A DNA stretch of 64,000 bases from Microbacterium sp. LWO14-1.2 (lineage in GTDB: Bacteria > Actinomycetota > Actinomycetes > Actinomycetales > Microbacteriaceae): positions 2,108,001 through 2,172,000 of the forward strand of contig NZ_CP151633.1 in assembly GCF_038397715.1 (NCBI RefSeq), read 5' to 3'. Positions 48,331 through 56,931 of this stretch are shown in pieces; the stretch's first letter is position 1; each line of letters begins with the position of its first letter. Both the position numbers and the translations under genes were made by a program. The notes under the pieces are model-generated. The model was not told the origin of the DNA. It did not search any database and saw only the letters and a program-made list of their open reading frames with translations.

Positions 48331-49398
48331 CTAGAACGCGTACCGGATGCGGCACGAGGGCAGGTGGCGCGCGACGAGCCGGGTGAAGGTCTCGACGTGC
48401 GCGCGTTTGAGGTCGGCGCGGTATCGCACGTTGACGGCGCCGTTCTGCGACACCTTGGCCTCCTGGGTCGCCGGCGTCCACAGCAGGTCCTCGGCCTTCG
48501 GATGCCAGCCGAGGTTGACCTCGTGCAGTCGTTCGTTGTGGGTGAGGAAGATGACCTCGGCCGCCAGCTGCCGTTTCGCCGCGGGCGACAGCACGTCGTC
48601 GAGGTGCACGAGCAGCTCGGTCCACTCCTCGACCCAGGTGGGCGTGACGATGATCGGCGAGAAGTTGAGGTGCACCTCGTAGCCGGCCTCGACGAAGTCG
48701 TCGATCGCGGTGATGCGCTCGGCGATCGGCGACGTGCGGATGTCGGTGACCTTCGCGACGGATGCCGGCATGAGCGAGAAGCGGATGCGGGTGCGGCCGA
48801 GCGGATCCCAGTCGAGCATGTCGCGGTTGACGAACTTGGTCGCGAACGACGCCTTCGCGGTGGGGAGCATGCGGAACAGGTCGCAGACGTCGCGCACGTT
48901 CTCGCTGATCATCGCGTCGACCGAGCAGTCGCTGTTCTCGCCGATGTCGTACACCCACGCCTCGGGGTCGCACTGGTTCGGCTCGGTCTTCGGCCCCTGC
49001 TTGCTGACGTGCCGGGCGAGGTGCGCCGTGATGCGGTCGATGTTGGTGAACACCGTGACCGGGTTGCTGTAGCCCTTGCGGCGCGGCACGTAGCAGTAGG
49101 CGCAGGCCATGGCGCAGCCGTTCGCGAGCGACGGGGCGATGAAGTCGGCCGAGCGGCCGTTGACCCGTGTCGCGACGCTCTTCTTCTCGCCGAGCACGAG
49201 CGCCTCGGTCTTGATGCGCACCCAGCGCGCCACGTTGCGCTCGTCACCGTGCACCTCGGGGATCTGCCAGTGCGACGCGACCGGCACGATCGCCGCGTCG
49301 GGCCACCGGGCGATGATCTCCTGCCCGCGGGGCGAGCGCGCGGCATCCGGCTCCGCATAGATCCGCCTGACGTCGAGCAGGGGAGAGGGCGCACGCAT
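48331..49398 (-). CDS. Spore photoproduct lyase family radical SAM protein
   Basis: 355 residues with the C-A-M-A-C-A-Y-C cluster-binding motif (Cys96, 100, 103; C-x3-C-x2-C) and flanks S-L-A-N-G and P-R-R-K-G-Y as in the SPL family. A later C-D-P-E-A-W-V and L-M-P-A-S fit the family. Classical SPL repairs the spore photoproduct in Bacillus; homologues occur in many non-sporing actinobacteria with unproven DNA or RNA repair roles. Lying next to recQ hints at DNA repair, but gene order alone is weak evidence. Confidence 0.85.
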   Translation of the reverse strand: MRAPSPLLDVRRIYAEPDAARSPRGQEIIARWPDAAIVPVASHWQIPEVHGDERNVARWVRIKTEALVLGEKKSVATRVNGRSADFIAPSLANGCAMACAYCYVPRRKGYSNPVTVFTNIDRITAHLARHVSKQGPKTEPNQCDPEAWVYDIGENSDCSVDAMISENVRDVCDLFRMLPTAKASFATKFVNRDMLDWDPLGRTRIRFSLMPASVAKVTDIRTSPIAERITAIDDFVEAGYEVHLNFSPIIVTPTWVEEWTELLVHLDDVLSPAAKRQLAAEVIFLTHNERLHEVNLGWHPKAEDLLWTPATQEAKVSQNGAVNVRYRADLKRAHVETFTRLVARHLPSCRIRYAF

Positions 49399-49477
49399 GC
49401 CTCCTGTCTACTCCCGGGCACCGACATCGCGGGTCCGTCCGCGCGGCATCCGTGCCGCGGACTGGCAGGGTGGAGGG

Positions 49478-50464
49478 GTGACGAGCGGATCGGACAGGCC
49501 AGAGGTGATCGTCGAGCACGTGACCTCGCCGTCGGCGACCACGCGCGTCACCCGGGTGACGACGACCGCGGCGGCGGGTCGGGAGCCCTTCGTGCTGGTC
49601 GCGGGCATCGGCGTCGCGGCGAGCTACTTCGAGTTCCTCGCACCGACGCTCGCGCAGCGGGGCGACGTGTACGCCCTCGACCTCGCCGGATTCGCCGGCG
49701 TCGCGAAACCCCGCGAACGCACGCCGTCGATCTCCTTCTTCGCCGACCAGGTCGAGGCGGTCCTCGACCACTACGGACTGTCGACGCCGGTTCTCATCGG
49801 CCACTCGATGGGGTCGCAGATCGTCACCGAGGTGCTGACGCGCAGGCCCGACCTGCGTCACGCCGTGCTCGTGAGCCCCGTCGTCGACGAGCACGAGGCC
49901 ACCGTCTTCCGCCAGGCGGTGCGATTCCTGCAGTCGTCGCTGCGCGAGTCGCTGCACCTGGCCATGATCGCCGTCTCGGCGTACATCCTCTGCGGCCCCG
50001 TGTACTTCCTCCGGGTGCTGCCGCACATGCTCCGCTACCGGATCACGGATGCCGTCGGCGGACTCTCGACGCGGATGCTGTTCATCCGCGGTGAGCACGA
50101 TGCGACCTCGTCGCGGCGCTTCCACTCGCGACTGATCGCCGCCTGCCCGTCGGCGTCCCGCTGGGAGATCGAGGGGGCGGCGCACTCGATCATCAACGCG
50201 CACGCCGTGGGGGTCGCGAAGCTCACGATGCGGCATCTGGACGACGACCTGCCTGCGCGGGGCCGGATGTCGGACGAGGAGGCGCTGACGCCCCCGCCCG
50301 TCCGTACCGATCTCGCGATGATCGTCGGCGCCGTCGCGGCTCGGGTGCGCGAGTGGGTGAGCGCGCTGCGCGGCGACGAGGCGGGCGTCGCCGATGCCAA
50401 GGAGGACCACGCGCAGATCCTCTGGCGCGCGTACCGGTCGGGCGCGCGGCACGCCAGGGACTGA
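49478..50464 (+). CDS. Alpha/beta-hydrolase
   Basis: 328 residues from GTG 49478. Nucleophile elbow G-H-S-M-G-S near 106-111, acid in R-G-E-H-D near 212, and catalytic His in G-A-A-H-S-I-I near 236-242. The C-terminal 80 residues form an extra helical tail after the fold. Substrate unknown. CAGGGT (49466-49471) ends 6 nt before the GTG, a plausible leaderless start. Its stop is 1 nt from the stop of the convergent ECF sigma gene. Confidence 0.82.
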   Translation: MTSGSDRPEVIVEHVTSPSATTRVTRVTTTAAAGREPFVLVAGIGVAASYFEFLAPTLAQRGDVYALDLAGFAGVAKPRERTPSISFFADQVEAVLDHYGLSTPVLIGHSMGSQIVTEVLTRRPDLRHAVLVSPVVDEHEATVFRQAVRFLQSSLRESLHLAMIAVSAYILCGPVYFLRVLPHMLRYRITDAVGGLSTRMLFIRGEHDATSSRRFHSRLIAACPSASRWEIEGAAHSIINAHAVGVAKLTMRHLDDDLPARGRMSDEEALTPPPVRTDLAMIVGAVAARVREWVSALRGDEAGVADAKEDHAQILWRAYRSGARHARD

Positions 50465-50465
50465 C

Positions 50466-51047
50466 TCAGGCGGGCTCGGGGGTCCTGGTGGCGGCGGTCT
50501 CGGGCCGGGCCCGCTGGGAGTGGTCGTGGAGTCCGGAGAGCCCGGCGCGGGTGTGCGACCGTACCGCTGCGAGCGTCTGCGCCGTGCGGGCGGCGATCTG
50601 GAACTGCGTCAGCCCGGCGTAGTACGCGAGCGCGATGCACTGCGACTGCTCGGGCGGGAGGCTGCGCATCGCCTCGCTGAGCCGGTCGGCGTAGGACTCC
50701 TCGTCGGCGGCTCCGCCCTCTGCCTCTGCCTCCGCCTCGACCGACCGCAGATGGGCGACGGCGTACCGATGCGCGATGCCGCACAGCCACACCGCGATGG
50801 TGTCGCGGGAGGCGTCGAAATCGGCGGCGTGCTGCCAGGCGTGCAGGTAGGTCTCCTGCAGCACCTCCTCGGCCGCGGTCCGGTCGCGGACGACGCCGAG
50901 GATCAGGCCGAACACCTGCGCGGAGGTGAGGTCGTACACCTGCGCGAGGGCGGCCTGTCCGCCTGCGGCTGCCTCGGCCATCAGCCGGCGCTCCGCACCC
51001 CGCGCAGCATCCTCACCGGAGGAGGAGAGCGGGGTGGGAGCGTCCAT
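50466..51047 (-). CDS. ECF-like sigma factor without adjacent anti-sigma gene
   Basis: 193 residues. Region 2: A-Q-V-Y-D-L-T-S-A-Q-V-F-G-L-I-L-G-V-V-R-D-R-T-A (ends A-E-E-V-L-Q-E-T-Y-L-H-A-W). Region 4: L-P-P-E-Q-S-Q-C-I-A-L-A-Y-Y, then T-Q-F-Q-I-A and a diverged helix-turn-helix end (V-R-S-H-T-R-A-G). An acidic linker (E-A-E-A-E-A-E-G-G-A-A-D-E-E) separates the regions. The next gene in the same direction is on the other side of the stop, so no partner is encoded here; regulation must differ from the pair at 33.2-34.4 kb. Confidence 0.82.
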   Translation of the reverse strand: MDAPTPLSSSGEDAARGAERRLMAEAAAGGQAALAQVYDLTSAQVFGLILGVVRDRTAAEEVLQETYLHAWQHAADFDASRDTIAVWLCGIAHRYAVAHLRSVEAEAEAEGGAADEESYADRLSEAMRSLPPEQSQCIALAYYAGLTQFQIAARTAQTLAAVRSHTRAGLSGLHDHSQRARPETAATRTPEPA

Positions 51048-51201
51048 GACCTGATCGTCGCACGCGGCAGGAAGTGGCGCGCGTGCTTGAAACGGGCGGG
51101 GAAAGGTGGTAGCCGCCGCCCGACGTCACCGCCGCCAGTATCCGTTGGCCGCCGCCACCGTCTGGAAGTTGGTGGCGACGACCTGGTGGATGCCGGAGCG
51201 A

Positions 51202-51747
51202 TCAGCGCGCGCGGCGGAGCGGGACGGTGGGGAAGTCGATCGGGACGTCTAGGGCGATGTTCACGTAGTTCGTGAAGAGGTTGAGCGCGACCTGGCCGAT
51301 GGTCTCGACGATCTGCTCGTCGGTCCAGCCCTGGTCGCGGACCGCCTGTACGTCGGCCGGAGACAGCTGGCCCCGGTCGTTCACGAGCGCGAGCGCGAAC
51401 GCGAGGAGCGCAGCGGTCTTCGGATCGTCCGACTCGCCGTGCTGTGCGGCGGCGAGGGCGTCGCGCGTGAGTCCCGCCCTCTTCCCGAGCGCGGTGTGCG
51501 CGGCCAGGCAGTACTCGCACGAGTTGCGATCGGCGACCGCGACGGCGATCTGCTCGCCGAGGGCCGCACCGAGGGTCCCGCCGCCGAAAGCGCCGAAGGA
51601 GCCCCACATGCTCGCGAGTGCGGCGGGCGAGTTGGCCACCGCGCGGAACATCGCCGGCACGGTGCCGAAGGCGCCCGAGATCTCGTCGAGGTGCTCCCTG
51701 ACGGTGCCGGTGGTGTCGTTGCGGTCGATGAGAGGGACGTTGGCCAT
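51202..51747 (-). CDS. AhpD-like carboxymuconolactone decarboxylase family protein
   Basis: 181 residues, all helical, with the AhpD-type redox pair C-E-Y-C followed by L-A-A-H (about 77-84). Proteins with this motif act as alkylhydroperoxidase-like peroxidases or reductants. AAGGAG precedes the ATG. It is divergent from an AraC regulator whose promoter region holds a dyad. The pair is common in actinobacteria and may respond to oxidants or aromatic compounds. Confidence 0.88.
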   Translation of the reverse strand: MANVPLIDRNDTTGTVREHLDEISGAFGTVPAMFRAVANSPAALASMWGSFGAFGGGTLGAALGEQIAVAVADRNSCEYCLAAHTALGKRAGLTRDALAAAQHGESDDPKTAALLAFALALVNDRGQLSPADVQAVRDQGWTDEQIVETIGQVALNLFTNYVNIALDVPIDFPTVPLRRAR

Positions 51748-51837
51748 GGTTCTACTCCTTGATCGGGCCACCCTCACGCGGGTGGCGATGACTCCATCCT
51801 TCCGATCGACCGTGGACGATACGCACCATTCCGTCTT

Positions 51838-51856
51838 GACTAATTGACAGATAGTC
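51838..51856. promoter_or_regulatory. Dyad site in the AraC / AhpD divergent region
   Basis: GACTA (51838-51842) and TAGTC (51852-51856) form an inverted repeat with a 9-bp centre. TTGACT (51836-51841) may be the -35 of the AraC gene, with GATGAT at 51859-51864 as -10, 6 nt before its ATG. The AraC protein may bind here. Confidence 0.45.
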
Positions 51857-51870
51857 CAGATGATGAGCCC

Positions 51871-52722
51871 ATGCCCTCCGTCGATCGCCTCTCGCCCCTG
51901 CTCGCGCGATTCCGGGTGCGCACCCGCCTCTTCCACAGCGGGCCGTTGTGCGGAGTCACCGCGTTCCCCGCCGAGGCCGGGCGCGGATTCCTGCACGTCC
52001 TGCGGGAGGGGGAGATGGAGATGGAGGTCAGGCGGCCAGACGGCTCCTCAGACCGGATCGCCGTGACCGAGCCGAGTCTGCTGTTCTTCCCCCGGCCGAC
52101 CGAGCACGTCTTCGTCGGCGCGCCGACCGAGGAGTCGGACTTCGCGTGCGCCACCGTCGAGCTCGATGGCGGCGCACAGCATCCGCTCGTGCGCGCGCTG
52201 CCGTCGGTCGTCGTCCTGCCCCTCGCCGAGGTCGCGACGCTGCGACCGGCGCTCGACCTGCTCTTCGCGGAGGTCGACGATGCACGCTGCGGGCACCCGA
52301 TCCTCATCGACCGGCTGTTCGAGGTCGTGCTCATCCAGCTGCTGCGGTGGATGCTCGACAACCCCCAGCGGCTCGCGCTGCCGCCCGGACTGCTCTCCGG
52401 GCTCTCCGACGAGCGGTTGGCACTCGCGCTGTCCGCCGTGCACGAGGCACCGGGCGAGCCGTGGACGCTGCACGCTCTCGCCCGCACCGCGGCCATGTCG
52501 AGGAGCGCTTTCGCCGCCCGCTTCAAAGACGTGGTGGGCACCACGCCCGCCGACTACCTCACGGAATGGCGACTCACGATCGCGCAGGAGCAGCTGCGCG
52601 CCGGCACGCCGGTCGGCACGATCGCGGCGGAGCTCGGCTACGCCAGCGCCTCGGCGTTCTCCCGCGCGTTCTCCCAGCGACTCGGATGCAGTCCGAGGGC
52701 GTGGCTCGCGCTCGCCGCCTGA
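51871..52722 (+). CDS. AraC family transcriptional regulator
   Basis: 283 residues from ATG 51871. The N-terminal cupin domain (F-H-S-G-P-L-C-G-V ... F-P-R-P-T-E-H) senses a ligand; the C-terminal double helix-turn-helix reads T-L-H-A-L-A-R-T-A-A-M-S-R-S-A-F and V-G-T-I-A-A-E-L-G-Y-A-S-A-S-A-F-S-R-A-F. It belongs to the cupin_6 AraC group, often found beside small redox genes. Probable target: the AhpD-like gene divergent from it. Confidence 0.9.
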   Translation: MPSVDRLSPLLARFRVRTRLFHSGPLCGVTAFPAEAGRGFLHVLREGEMEMEVRRPDGSSDRIAVTEPSLLFFPRPTEHVFVGAPTEESDFACATVELDGGAQHPLVRALPSVVVLPLAEVATLRPALDLLFAEVDDARCGHPILIDRLFEVVLIQLLRWMLDNPQRLALPPGLLSGLSDERLALALSAVHEAPGEPWTLHALARTAAMSRSAFAARFKDVVGTTPADYLTEWRLTIAQEQLRAGTPVGTIAAELGYASASAFSRAFSQRLGCSPRAWLALAA

Positions 52723-52756
52723 CGCGCCAGGGGAGACGCCCCCGGCATCCGCGCTA

Positions 52757-52770
52757 ATAATGCGTATTAT
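52757..52770. promoter_or_regulatory. LacI-type dyad before the second LacI gene
   Basis: ATAAT-GCGT-ATTAT has perfect 5-bp arms and a CG centre as usual for LacI-family operators. It is 69 bp upstream of the LacI ATG, with TTGACC at 52775-52780 just behind it. Confidence 0.5.
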
Positions 52771-52838
52771 CACGTTGACCACCTCGGTCCTCTATCGCCA
52801 GAGTGAGGGAATACCCCGCAGGCGATCAAGGAGGATCG

Positions 52839-53945
52839 ATGCCGCACCACCGCTCGACGCAGGCCGATGTCGCCGCTCTCGCCGGCGTCAGCCAGGCGAC
52901 CGTCAGCATCGTGCTGAGCGGGCACACGCCGAAGGGCGTACGCATCTCGGAGGCCACGCGCAATCGGGTGCTCGAGGCGCTCCGCATCACGGGGTACTCG
53001 GCCAACCCGGTGGCGCAGCGCCTCGCCGGCGGCAAGAACCAGTTGCTCGGCGTCTTCACCTACGAGAAGACGTTCCCGCGCGGAGGCCGTGACTTCTACG
53101 GCGCCTTCCTGAACGGCATCGAGGAGGCGGCCGAGCAGCTCGGCGTCGACATGCTGCTGTTCACCTCCGCGCGGGTGGTCGACGGACGACGCCGGCTCGC
53201 GGGCGACGGGTGGCAGCGGCTGGGCATCGCCGACGGATGCCTGCTGCTCGGGCAGCAGGAGGACCGCGAAGAGCTACAGCACCTGCTCGACACGAACTAC
53301 CCGTTCGTGTTCATCGGCAAGCGCGAGACCGACAAGCACCTGCTCCCGTACGTCGGCGCCGACTACGTCACGGCCACCGCGCGGCAGGTCGATCGGCTCG
53401 TCGCTCTCGGACACACCCAGATCGCCTATGCGGGCGCGCGCAGCGACGACCAGTCGACGCGCGACCGCGTCGACGGCTACCGCGACGCGATGAAGGCCAA
53501 GGGGCTCACGCCCCGCTTCCTCGACCTGCGCGACGGCGCCCGCGGCACCGACGAGATCGTCGAGCGCGGCATCACGGCCCTGCTGCTCGCCCCCGAGAAC
53601 GACCCGGACGAGATCGCCGACGCGCTCGAGGCGAGGGGGCTCGCCGTTCCGCGCGATCTGTCGGTCGTGCTGCTCGGTCAGCCGCACCTGCCGCTGCGCC
53701 GCGGGCGCCGGTGGTCGGGTTTCTCCGTCCCTCGCGAGGAGATGGGCGCCCGCGCCCTCGTGCTGCTCTCGCGGATCGTGCATCAGGATGCCGAGCCGAC
53801 CCGCCGCTCCTCGGTCCGCCCCTCCGCCGCCCTGCGGCTCACGGACGCCGACTACCACCAGATCATCGACTGCCCTGACGTCGAGGGTGACACCGTCGCG
53901 CTGGCCCCCTCCCTCACCCGACCCTTCGAAAGGAACCCTTCGTGA
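52839..53945 (+). CDS. LacI family transcriptional regulator
   Basis: 368 residues from ATG 52839, AAGGAGG 5 nt upstream. Head: T-Q-A-D-V-A-A-L-A-G-V-S-Q-A-T-V-S-I-V-L-S (written by residue; the hinge follows with Q-R-L-A-G-G-K). The sensor domain carries R-G-G-R-D-F-Y-G and is longer than average at its C-terminus. It should control the FAD oxidoreductase and ABC importer genes behind it, which are fused to its operon by a 4-nt overlap, so the regulator and its targets are made together. Confidence 0.9.
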   Translation: MPHHRSTQADVAALAGVSQATVSIVLSGHTPKGVRISEATRNRVLEALRITGYSANPVAQRLAGGKNQLLGVFTYEKTFPRGGRDFYGAFLNGIEEAAEQLGVDMLLFTSARVVDGRRRLAGDGWQRLGIADGCLLLGQQEDREELQHLLDTNYPFVFIGKRETDKHLLPYVGADYVTATARQVDRLVALGHTQIAYAGARSDDQSTRDRVDGYRDAMKAKGLTPRFLDLRDGARGTDEIVERGITALLLAPENDPDEIADALEARGLAVPRDLSVVLLGQPHLPLRRGRRWSGFSVPREEMGARALVLLSRIVHQDAEPTRRSSVRPSAALRLTDADYHQIIDCPDVEGDTVALAPSLTRPFERNPS

Positions 53946-55567
53946 CAACGCGAGAACTGACCACCGACATCCTCGTCGTGGGCGCCGGACTCGGCGGCGT
54001 GGCCGCCGCCCTCGCCGCCGCCGACCGAGGTGCCCACGTGATCCTCACCGAGGAGTACCCGTGGATCGGCGGCCAGCTCACCTCGCAGGCGGTGCCGCCC
54101 GACGAGCACCCCTGGGTGGAGGAGTTCGGCATCACCGCCCGCTACCGGCAGCTGCGCGACGGCATCCGCGAGGTCTACCGTCGCCGCTATCCGCTGACGG
54201 ATGCCGCGAAGGGCCGCGCCGACCTCAACCCCGGTGCGGGCTGGGTGTCGAAGCTGTGCCACGAGCCGCGGATCGCCGTCGGCGTGCTGGAGGAGATGCT
54301 CGCCCCGCACCGGTCGACGGGCCGCATCCGCCTGCTGGAACGCGTGCGTCCCGTCGCGGCCGACGTCGACGGAGACCGCATCACCCGCGTCACGCTGCAG
54401 TCGGAGGTCGACGGCGAGACCGTCTCGGTCACCGCGCAGTACGTGCTCGACGCGACCGAGACCGGCGAGCTGCTGCCGCTGTCGGGCACCGAGTACGTGA
54501 CCGGCTTCGAGTCGCGCACCGAGACCGGCGAGCCCAGCGCCCCCGACGAGGCCCAGCCCGACAACGTGCAGGCGCTCAGCGTGTGCTTCGCGATCGAGCA
54601 CGTCGACGGCGACCACACGATCGAGCGTCCGGCCGACTACGACTTCTGGCGCGACTACCTGCCCGAGGCCTGGCAGGGCAGCCGGATGCTGTCGTGGGAG
54701 GCCCCGAACCCCCGCACCCTCGAGATGGGCACGCGTGCGTTCGACCCCAACCCGGGCGATGACGTCGCCGAGGTGGACGCCGACCAGTCGCGCAATGCGG
54801 GCGACGCGAACCTGTGGACGTTCCGCCGCATCGCCGCGCGCGACCAGTTCGAGCAGGGCTTCTACGAGAGCGACATCTGCCTCGTGAACTGGCCCAGCAT
54901 CGACTACTTCCTCGCCCCGGTGCTCGATGTGTCGCGCGACGCGGAGCTCGAGCACTACCGGCGGGCGCGGCAGCTGTCGCTGTCGATGATGTACTGGATG
55001 CAGACCGAGGCCCCGCGCGCCGACGGGGGCACCGGATACCCGGGCCTGCGGCTGCGCCCCGATGTGATGGGGTCCGACGACGGGCTCGCCCAGGCCCCGT
55101 ACCACCGCGAATCCCGCCGGATCCGCGCGCTCACCACGGTCACCGAGAACGATGTGTCGTACGACGTGCGCGGCGACGAGGGCGCGACCAGGTACGAGGA
55201 GTCCGTCGGCGTCGGCATGTACCGCATCGATCTGCACCCCTCCACGGGCGGCGACACCTACATCGACGTGGCCTCCACGCCCTTCGAGATCCCGCTCGGC
55301 GCGCTCATCCCGCAGCGCACCGCCAACCTGCTCGCCGCGAACAAGAACATCGGCACGACGCACATCACGAACGGCTGCTACCGGCTGCACCCCGTGGAGT
55401 GGAACGTCGGCGAGGCGGCCGGCCACCTCGCCGCCTACTGCGCCGCGACGGACACCACTCCGCACGAGGTGCACGGCGACGCCGGCATCCGCTCCGACTA
55501 CCAGCGCGAGCTGGAGGCCGCCGGCGTCGAGCTGCACTGGCCGGAGGGCCGCGTCTACGCCTACTGA
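53942..55567 (+). CDS. FAD-dependent oxidoreductase (FAD_oxidored type)
   Basis: 541 residues from GTG 53942, GAAAGGAA 8 nt upstream. The N-terminal Rossmann motif is V-V-G-A-G-L-G-G-V-A with E-E-Y-P-W-I-G-G-Q after strand 2; the late N-I-G-T-T-H-I-T-N-G region closes the FAD site. The family is common in carbohydrate loci of Actinobacteria and Bacteroidetes, but few members are characterised. It is soluble, so its substrate is cytoplasmic, perhaps the imported sugar or its lactone. Binding protein follows after 52 nt. Confidence 0.85.
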   Translation: MTTRELTTDILVVGAGLGGVAAALAAADRGAHVILTEEYPWIGGQLTSQAVPPDEHPWVEEFGITARYRQLRDGIREVYRRRYPLTDAAKGRADLNPGAGWVSKLCHEPRIAVGVLEEMLAPHRSTGRIRLLERVRPVAADVDGDRITRVTLQSEVDGETVSVTAQYVLDATETGELLPLSGTEYVTGFESRTETGEPSAPDEAQPDNVQALSVCFAIEHVDGDHTIERPADYDFWRDYLPEAWQGSRMLSWEAPNPRTLEMGTRAFDPNPGDDVAEVDADQSRNAGDANLWTFRRIAARDQFEQGFYESDICLVNWPSIDYFLAPVLDVSRDAELEHYRRARQLSLSMMYWMQTEAPRADGGTGYPGLRLRPDVMGSDDGLAQAPYHRESRRIRALTTVTENDVSYDVRGDEGATRYEESVGVGMYRIDLHPSTGGDTYIDVASTPFEIPLGALIPQRTANLLAANKNIGTTHITNGCYRLHPVEWNVGEAAGHLAAYCAATDTTPHEVHGDAGIRSDYQRELEAAGVELHWPEGRVYAY

Positions 55568-55619
55568 CCACCCCACCCACTACCCACCCGAATCACAGCA
55601 CAGCAAGGAGAAGACAACC

Positions 55620-56927
55620 ATGAGCACATCCGCATCGCGTCGTCGGCGTCTGCCGCTGACGGCCGGGGCCGGCATCGCCGCCGTCGCCCTCGTGCTCGCC
55701 GGATGCAGCGGGAGCCCCGAGGGCACCGCCACCCCCGACGAGCCCGTCGAGCTCCGCATGACGGTCTGGACGGCCGACGAGACGCAGCTCGGCCTGTTCC
55801 AGGAGATCGCCGACGAGTACGTCGCCGAGAACCCGGAGCTGGTCTCGAAGGTCACCTTCGAGCCGATCCCGTTCGACGACTACACGACGACGCTCACGAC
55901 CCAGCTCGCGGGAGGCAACGCCCCCGACCTCGGCTGGATCCTCGAGAGCTACGCCCCGGAGTTCGTCTCGTCGGGTGCCCTCTACGACATCACCGGCACG
56001 CTGCAGGACCACGAGGGGTACGAGTACGACGACCTGCTCGACTCCTCGCTCGCGCTCTGGCAGCAGGACGACAAGCTCTTCGCGTACCCGTTCTCGAACA
56101 GTCCGTTCGCCGTGTTCGTGAACACCGACCAGATCGCCGCGGCCGGTCAGCCGAACCCGGCCGACCTCGTGGCCTCGGGCGACTGGACGTTCGATGCGGC
56201 CCGCGACATCTCCGCCGCCTCCGCCGCGACCTCGGGCAAGCAGGGTCTCGTCGTGCGGGACTTCGACTACAAGGTGTGGGAGAACCTCGCCACCATCTGG
56301 TCGTCGTTCGGTGCCTCGCCGTGGAGCGAGGACGGCGCCAGCTGCACGCTGACCGACCCCGAGATGGTCGACGCGATGACGTGGATCCACGACGCGATCT
56401 TCGTCGACGGCGCGATGCCCGAGCCCGGAGTCACCGCCGACTTCTTCGCCGGGGACGCCGCGATGACGATCACGCAGATCAGCCGCGCGTCGGCCCTCGA
56501 CGACTCGTTCGGCTGGGACGTCGTGCCGCTGCCCGACGGCCCGGAGGGGCGCCAGAACGTGATCGGACAGGCCGGCATCGGCGTGTTCGCGAACGCCGAG
56601 AACCCCGGCGTGGCCGCCGATTTCCTCGCCTTCTTCACGGAGCCGGAGAACGCCGAGAAGCTCGCCGCGTACTTCCCGCCGCCCCGCGAGTCGCTGCTGA
56701 ACGCCGAAACCCTCGCCGCCGGCAACCCGCGCCTCACCGAGGAGCAGCTGCAGGCCGTGGTCGTCGACGGGATCCAGGATGCCGTCACGAAGCCGGCTCA
56801 CCCGAACTTCGCCAAGATCCAGGACACGGTGCGTGCGCAGCTCGACGCCCTGTGGACCGCGGACGCCGACGTGGAGTCCGTGCTCGGCAGCACCTGCGAG
56901 ACGATCGCTCCGCTTCTGGAGGGCTGA
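55620..56927 (+). CDS. ABC importer solute-binding lipoprotein (family 1)
   Basis: 435 residues; signal and lipobox V-L-A-G-C with Cys29. Family 1 features: L-R-M-T-V-W-T-A-D-E-T, A-P-D-L-G-W-I-L and V-F-V-N-T-D-Q-I-A-A-A-G. AAGGAG precedes the ATG. It is the ligand binder of the third importer in this window; the surface protein at the end of the locus suggests the ligand is a released oligosaccharide. Confidence 0.92.
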   Translation: MSTSASRRRRLPLTAGAGIAAVALVLAGCSGSPEGTATPDEPVELRMTVWTADETQLGLFQEIADEYVAENPELVSKVTFEPIPFDDYTTTLTTQLAGGNAPDLGWILESYAPEFVSSGALYDITGTLQDHEGYEYDDLLDSSLALWQQDDKLFAYPFSNSPFAVFVNTDQIAAAGQPNPADLVASGDWTFDAARDISAASAATSGKQGLVVRDFDYKVWENLATIWSSFGASPWSEDGASCTLTDPEMVDAMTWIHDAIFVDGAMPEPGVTADFFAGDAAMTITQISRASALDDSFGWDVVPLPDGPEGRQNVIGQAGIGVFANAENPGVAADFLAFFTEPENAEKLAAYFPPPRESLLNAETLAAGNPRLTEEQLQAVVVDGIQDAVTKPAHPNFAKIQDTVRAQLDALWTADADVESVLGSTCETIAPLLEG

Positions 56928-56931
56928 TCGC

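Noticed and set aside
51048..51201. Possible small gene between the ECF sigma and AhpD-like genes
   Set aside because: No frame with start signal or protein-like composition; nothing else recognisable in these 154 bases.
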